Source: Dyella halodurans (GTDB lineage Bacteria > Pseudomonadota > Gammaproteobacteria > Xanthomonadales > Rhodanobacteraceae). Taken from it: 64,000 nucleotides of DNA. Shown piece after piece: positions 59,908-64,000 of the stretch. The stretch covers positions 124,001 through 188,000 of the forward strand of contig NZ_JAPDPF010000003.1 in NCBI RefSeq assembly GCF_026283925.1, read 5' to 3'. The notes under the pieces were generated by a model, which was not told where the DNA came from, ran no database searches, and saw only the letters and a program-made list of their open reading frames with translations. How positions within the stretch are numbered: the first letter of the stretch is position 1; every line of letters begins with the position of its first letter. The position numbers and the translations under genes are program-made.

Positions 59908-60066
59908 GGACTCCCCCCAAGTCGTTCGATGATGCCAGACCCGTGGTGTCAGAACGAGCCGCTCCCCCGTGAGGGCCGCCAACCCGGCCACGGCTAGGCC
60001 TAGCCCCGGGCCGGGGCAGACGGCGACAGCCGCGCCCCGACGCCTCCCAGGCTCTACCATGCAGCG

Positions 60067-61548
60067 ATGTCCCGACGACTACGCTGGCTGCTCGCTGCTA
60101 TCGCCCTCGCCGCCCTGCTATGGCTGCTGCTGGCCATTGCCGAACGGGCGCTGGCGCTGGCGCAGCGCTTTCTTGGGCTGCCGACCTGGCTGCAATGGAC
60201 CCTGGGCAGCACACTGGCCTTGTTCGCCCTCGCCGGACTCGCCGTGCTCTGGTGGCTGGTAAGGCCCCGCCGCAAACGAAAGGCCGTGCCGGCGCCCGAT
60301 CGCGGCGCGCTGGAACGGCGCGTCGAACGCCTGCGCGAACAGGGAGCGGATACCCAGGCACTCGGCGCGGAACTGCTCGAACTGGACCGGCGCCGCACCA
60401 CGGCCCGCGTGTACGTCGCCCTGTTCGGCGAAATCTCCACCGGCAAATCCACCTTGATCCGGGCGCTGTCACGGTCATCCGCTGCGCGCAGCGATGTCCG
60501 CGGCGGCACCACGCGTCAGGTGGCGCACTACGACAGCGCGCTGCCGGATGGCCGCACCCTGGTCATCGCCGATGTGCCCGGCAGCCGCGAGACCGATGGC
60601 GCCGCTCACGAAGCCCTGGCCCGCGACGAGGCCTTGCGCGCGCATGCCGTGATCTATCTGTGCGCGGGCGATCTCACCCGCACGCAGATGGAGGAAGTGC
60701 GTTGGCTCGCCGATTTCGGCAAACCCTTGCTGCTGGTGCTGAACAAGGCCGATCAGTGGAGCGCGCACGAACTGGATCAACTTCGCCAGCGCTTGCGCGA
60801 GCAGACCAGGGGGTTGGCGAATGCCGTCGTCGCGATCAGCGCCGGTGGCTCCGAGTACTTCCAGCGCCAGCTGGCCGACGGCGCCATCGAACAGGTGGAG
60901 CGCCAGCGCAAACCTGCGATCCAGCCGCTGCTCGAGGCCTTGTCGCGGCTGACCGCCGCGGGCGCCGAAAGCCTTGAACCGCAACGCGAGCACGCGGTAC
61001 TGGCCGGCCTGCACCAGCGCACCGGTGCCCTGGAGGCCCAGACGCGTGCTGCGGAAAGCGAACGCATCGTGCGCAAATACGCGCGCCGCGCCATCGTCGG
61101 TGCGATGGCGGCGGTGGCGCCCGGTAGTGACCTGATCATCCAGGGCGCACTCGCGGCCGCGCTGACGCGCGAACTGGCAGCCCTGTACGAGGTCCGCGTC
61201 AGCGACGTGCAGATCGAGGACTTCGTGCACCAGGCCAAGCTCACCCTGCGCACCGGCAGCTCCATCGTGCTGGCGATCGCGGGCAATGCGCTGAAGGCGT
61301 TCCCGGGCCTTGGCACCCTCGGTGGCGGCGTCCTGCATGCGTTTGCCTATGCACTGATCTTCGACAGCATGGGGCGCGCCCTGGCCGCTTCGCTGGCCGA
61401 GCGCAAGGCGTTGGACCAGGACGATGCCAGCGCGCGGCTCAAGACCCTGCTCACCGAGGCCGGCGGCGCGCGCCTGCGCCAGTTGGCCACGCTTACCATG
61501 GATACACTACGTGAGCGTGACGAGGATCATCCTCCGCCATCCGACTGA
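60067..61548 (+). CDS. membrane-anchored GTPase (Era/dynamin-like with C-terminal DUF697-type domain)
   Basis: The 493-residue protein has two N-terminal membrane segments (about 7-27 and 44-66), then a GTPase domain: G1 GEISTGKST (121-129), G3 DVPGS (169-173) and G4 NKAD (226-229). The C-terminal part has GxxAAVAPGSDLIIQGALAAAL and IVLAIAGNALKAFPGLGTLGGGVLHAFAYAL, hydrophobic stretches like the DUF697 domain. It may remodel or monitor the inner membrane (inference). It starts about 160 bp from the sensor kinase (divergent) and is followed by the YceI-b561-YceI group on the same strand. Confidence 0.85.
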   Translation: MSRRLRWLLAAIALAALLWLLLAIAERALALAQRFLGLPTWLQWTLGSTLALFALAGLAVLWWLVRPRRKRKAVPAPDRGALERRVERLREQGADTQALGAELLELDRRRTTARVYVALFGEISTGKSTLIRALSRSSAARSDVRGGTTRQVAHYDSALPDGRTLVIADVPGSRETDGAAHEALARDEALRAHAVIYLCAGDLTRTQMEEVRWLADFGKPLLLVLNKADQWSAHELDQLRQRLREQTRGLANAVVAISAGGSEYFQRQLADGAIEQVERQRKPAIQPLLEALSRLTAAGAESLEPQREHAVLAGLHQRTGALEAQTRAAESERIVRKYARRAIVGAMAAVAPGSDLIIQGALAAALTRELAALYEVRVSDVQIEDFVHQAKLTLRTGSSIVLAIAGNALKAFPGLGTLGGGVLHAFAYALIFDSMGRALAASLAERKALDQDDASARLKTLLTEAGGARLRQLATLTMDTLRERDEDHPPPSD

Positions 61549-61635
61549 TCGCCGCCGATGTGGCTCCGTTCGGGAAACAATATGTTCCGGCAAGGCTGCT
61601 GGCATCGCCGCCGCGGTTCGGCCAGACTTCCGCCC

Positions 61636-62253
61636 ATGATCAGGTCGCGCCTTCCACGCTGGGCCCTGCCCCTGTTTGCCGGCTTGCTGCTAAGCGCTGG
61701 CGTGCAGGCGGCGCCCGTCGCTTATCGCTACGACACCACGCACAGCCAGATCGTTTTCAGCATCGACCACAATGGTTTCTCGCGTCCGTTCGGACGCCTG
61801 CATATCGCCCAGGGCTGGCTGCGCTTTGATGCGGCGGACTGGAGCCAGTCGGCGACCGAGCTGGACATCGACCTGGCCAGCGTCGACATGGGTGACGAGG
61901 CGTGGAACGCCGCCGTGCGCAAGCCTGCCTACCTGGATGCGGAGCGCATGCGCTACGCGCATTTCGCCAGCACCTCGGTGGAGCGCAAGGACGATCAACA
62001 CGGCGTGTTGCACGGCAACCTCACGCTGCGCGGGGTGACGCGCCCCGTCGATCTTGCGTTCACCGTCAACCGCATCGGCACCACCATCTACGGCCTGCAT
62101 ACCACCGCGGGCTTCTCCGCCAACACCACGCTCAATCGCGATGACTTCGGCATCACCGCCACGCCGAATTCGATCGGCCACGGCGTCAGCGTGTGGCTGG
62201 AACTGGAAGCGATCCAGGACGATCAACATCAAACCACCAAGGAATCACCATGA
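61636..62253 (+). CDS. YceI family periplasmic protein (first copy)
   Basis: The 205-residue secreted lipocalin-like protein has a signal peptide (WALPLFAGLLLSAGVQA). Family features: YRYDTTHSQIVFSIDHNGFS, GWLRFDAADWSQS, MRYAHFASTSVERKDDQHGVLHGNLTLRGVTRPV and DDFGI. YceI-type proteins bind isoprenoid chains such as ubiquinone in the periplasm. It overlaps the next gene by four bases (ATGA). Preferred start is 61636, giving the signal peptide; the frame is open further upstream. Confidence 0.9.
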   Translation: MIRSRLPRWALPLFAGLLLSAGVQAAPVAYRYDTTHSQIVFSIDHNGFSRPFGRLHIAQGWLRFDAADWSQSATELDIDLASVDMGDEAWNAAVRKPAYLDAERMRYAHFASTSVERKDDQHGVLHGNLTLRGVTRPVDLAFTVNRIGTTIYGLHTTAGFSANTTLNRDDFGITATPNSIGHGVSVWLELEAIQDDQHQTTKESP

Positions 62254-62828
62254 GTCTGCGCAGCACCCGTCGCCAGTGGGGCTCGGTCGCCAAGTTCTTC
62301 CATTGGACCACCGCGCTGTTGATCATCGGCAACGGCATCTTCGGCCTGGCCATGGACCTCGCCAGCTCGCCGATGCAGAAGATCAACTGGCTGGCCCTGC
62401 ACAAGTCGATCGGCCTCACCGTGCTGGCCTTGCTGCTGTTGCGCCTGCTCTGGCGCTGGCGCGACCAGCGCCCGCTGGAGGAGCCGGCACCGCGCTGGCA
62501 GAAGAGGGCCGCGCATGCCGTGCATGGCGCCCTCTACCTGCTGATCGCTGCCTTGCCACTCAGCGGCTGGTGGTTCAACTCGATCGCGGGCAAGCCACTG
62601 CAGTTCTTCAAGCTGTTCAATCTGCCCGCGCTGACGGCAGCCAACCACGCCATGCAGCGCACCGCGCACGAACTGCATGAAGACCTGTTCTGGATCCTGG
62701 TGGCCGTACTGGTGCCCCACATCGCCGGCGCGCTGAAGCATCACCTGTTCGATCGCGACAACGTCCTGCTGCGCATGCTCCCCTTCCGTCGCCTGCGCGA
62801 GAGCACCCCCTCCCAAGGAGAATCCTGA
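62250..62828 (+). CDS. cytochrome b561 family protein
   Basis: The 192-residue diheme inner-membrane protein has four transmembrane helices. Heme-ligand His candidates are in KFFHWTTALLI, ALHKSIGLTVLA and HELHEDLFWILVAVLVPHIAGALKHH. It may pass electrons between quinol and a periplasmic acceptor. It is translationally coupled to the YceI genes on both sides (ATGA upstream, TGATG downstream), which points to one quinone-related system. Confidence 0.9.
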   Translation: MSLRSTRRQWGSVAKFFHWTTALLIIGNGIFGLAMDLASSPMQKINWLALHKSIGLTVLALLLLRLLWRWRDQRPLEEPAPRWQKRAAHAVHGALYLLIAALPLSGWWFNSIAGKPLQFFKLFNLPALTAANHAMQRTAHELHEDLFWILVAVLVPHIAGALKHHLFDRDNVLLRMLPFRRLRESTPSQGES

Positions 62829-63391
62829 TGAAACAGCTTGCCCTCCAGCACCTCGCCCCGTTGCTGCTCGCCCTGGCCTTGCCCGGCCTGGCCAGCGCCG
62901 CCGACTACACCGTGCAGCCGGCCGCCAGCAAGCTCGGTTTCACCAGCAGCTTCCAGGGCCAGTCGTTCGATGGCACGTTCGGCAAGTGGACGGCGGCGAT
63001 CAGCTACGACGCGACGAAGCTCGCCACCTCCAAGTTCGACGTCCAGGTCGACGTGAGCAGCGCCAAGACGGGCGACAACGACCGCGACGGCGCCCTGCCG
63101 GGGTCGGACTTCTTCAATGCGGCGAAGTTTCCGCAGGCGCATTTCGTCACCACGGGCTTTCGCCAGAGCGGCGCTCAGGTGATTGCGGACGGTAACCTCA
63201 CCCTGCGTGGCGTCACCAAGCCGGTCAGCCTCAACGTCACGTTCAAGCCGCAAGGCAGCGGCGCCACGCTGGATGTAAGCGGCTCGGTGAAGCGCCTCGA
63301 TTTCGGCGTGGGCGGCGGCGACTATGCCGACACGTCGGTCATTGGCGCCGACGTGAAGATCAACGCACACCTCGTGCTCGCCGCAAAGTAA
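62828..63391 (+). CDS. YceI family periplasmic protein (second copy)
   Basis: The 187-residue secreted protein has a signal peptide (LLLALALPGLASA). Family features: YTVQPAASKLGFTSSFQGQSFDGTFGKW, SSAKTGDNDRDGALPGSDFFNAAKFPQAHFVTT and NLTLRGVTKPVSLNVTF. It differs from the first copy in spacing and length, so it is a distinct paralogue. One base overlaps the b561 gene (TGATG). The next gene, a GTPase, starts ten bases after its stop. Confidence 0.93.
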   Translation: MKQLALQHLAPLLLALALPGLASAADYTVQPAASKLGFTSSFQGQSFDGTFGKWTAAISYDATKLATSKFDVQVDVSSAKTGDNDRDGALPGSDFFNAAKFPQAHFVTTGFRQSGAQVIADGNLTLRGVTKPVSLNVTFKPQGSGATLDVSGSVKRLDFGVGGGDYADTSVIGADVKINAHLVLAAK

Positions 63392-63400
63392 GTCGCCGAC

Positions 63401-64000
63401 ATGGCGGTCGACACGCTGTGGCGACGCTTGCGTGGCTGGCTCAAGCCAGACGCGTTCGTCGCCGCAGCGCCCGGCGCTACCGCCAACACCGATACGGCGC
63501 AATCGCGCATGACGGCAAGTCTGCGCAGCCTGCTCGACGACCCCACCATATCCCCCGCCATCCGCAGCGATCTTGCGGCGGATTTCGGCCGCATCGAAGC
63601 GATGCTTGATCGGCTGGAGCGCGGTGAATTGCACGTCGCGGTGTTCGGCCGCGTCTCCGCCGGCAAGTCGGCGCTGGGCAATGCCTTGCTCGGACGCGAG
63701 GCGTTCACCGTGGGCGTGCTTCACGGCACCACCGCCGCGGCCCAGCAGGCCACACTCGACGAGGCGATCCAGGACGGCCTGGTGCTGATCGATACGCCGG
63801 GCATCAACGAGCTGGATGGCGAGGCGCGCGAGCGCCTGGCTTTCGATGTCGCCGAAGTCAGCGACCTGGTGATTTTCGTCGCCGATGGCGACCTCACCCG
63901 TGACGAGCTGGACGCCATCCACACCCTCGCCGCCACCCAGCGCCCCCTGCTGTTGGCGCTGAACAAGGCCGACCGCTATCGCGCGGATGAACGCGAGGCC
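63401..64000 (+). CDS. GTPase, second paralogue (partial, cut by window edge)
   Basis: The first 200 residues show G1 GRVSAGKSALGNALLG (83-98), G3 DTPGINE (131-137) and G4 NKAD (188-191). There is no N-terminal membrane segment, in contrast to the upstream GTPase. The family is Era/dynamin-like or YeeP/50S-GTPase-like and I cannot be more exact without the C-terminus. It is only ten bases after the second yceI-type gene, so it is co-transcribed with that group. Confidence 0.82.
   Translation, partial: MAVDTLWRRLRGWLKPDAFVAAAPGATANTDTAQSRMTASLRSLLDDPTISPAIRSDLAADFGRIEAMLDRLERGELHVAVFGRVSAGKSALGNALLGREAFTVGVLHGTTAAAQQATLDEAIQDGLVLIDTPGINELDGEARERLAFDVAEVSDLVIFVADGDLTRDELDAIHTLAATQRPLLLALNKADRYRADEREA

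Overview
The window is a GC-rich, tightly packed stretch of chromosome from a gammaproteobacterium. It most likely belongs to the Xanthomonadales/Lysobacterales, family Rhodanobacteraceae (Dyella, Rhodanobacter or Luteibacter type). That placement is an inference. It rests on the gene order glyA-nrdR-ribD-ribE-ribBA-ribH-nusB-thiL-pgpA, the protein sequences, and the dispersed palindromes of the kind common in that order. I see no prophage, insertion sequence transposase, CRISPR array, rRNA or tRNA.

Layout. (1) 1-2630: the start of an efflux operon (membrane-fusion adaptor plus the first codons of an ABC ATPase) behind a near-perfect sigma-54 promoter and an array of GGACA half-sites, then a Fur-box-controlled hemP with a possible heme-handling partner. 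(2) 2667-6766: a subclass B3 metallo-beta-lactamase, divergent aldo/keto reductase and zinc alcohol dehydrogenase genes, and an unrecognised secreted protein. (3) 7258-18884: a long minus-strand housekeeping block with glyA, nrdR, the riboflavin genes, nusB, thiL and pgpA. An FMN riboswitch lies before ribE. The block is interrupted by a phytanoyl-CoA-dioxygenase/Gfo-Idh-MocA pair, ldcA and an acetyltransferase. (4) 19028-30281: a hydrolase with its TetR regulator, an aldo/keto reductase without the catalytic His, DUF817, ettA, pyrF, an acyltransferase, and an mprF-virJ operon for phospholipid aminoacylation and its reversal. (5) 30426-43280: OPT transporter, def, cstA-ybdD, DUF2127, DMT transporter, glycosyltransferase and purL.

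(6) 43281-44308: a gene-free kilobase formed by two inverted copies of a repeat of about 225 bp around a short hexamer-like repeat. (7) 44309-56101: dsbC, xerD, RDD protein, intracellular PHA depolymerase, threonine aldolase, a small protein made of two HU-like helical halves, a glucan-type ABC exporter, lptG/lptF, pepA and holC. (8) 56341-64000: a large hybrid two-component sensor, then YceI-cytochrome b561-YceI between two different GTPase genes, the last cut by the window edge.

Most genes are ordinary metabolism and envelope biology. The items most worth a second look are the sigma-54 promoter with its operator array, the tandem HU-half protein, the GTPase-flanked YceI/b561 cassette, the His-less aldo/keto reductase, the probable CTG start of lptF, the RibBA with a degenerate GTP cyclohydrolase II half, and the large inverted repeat.
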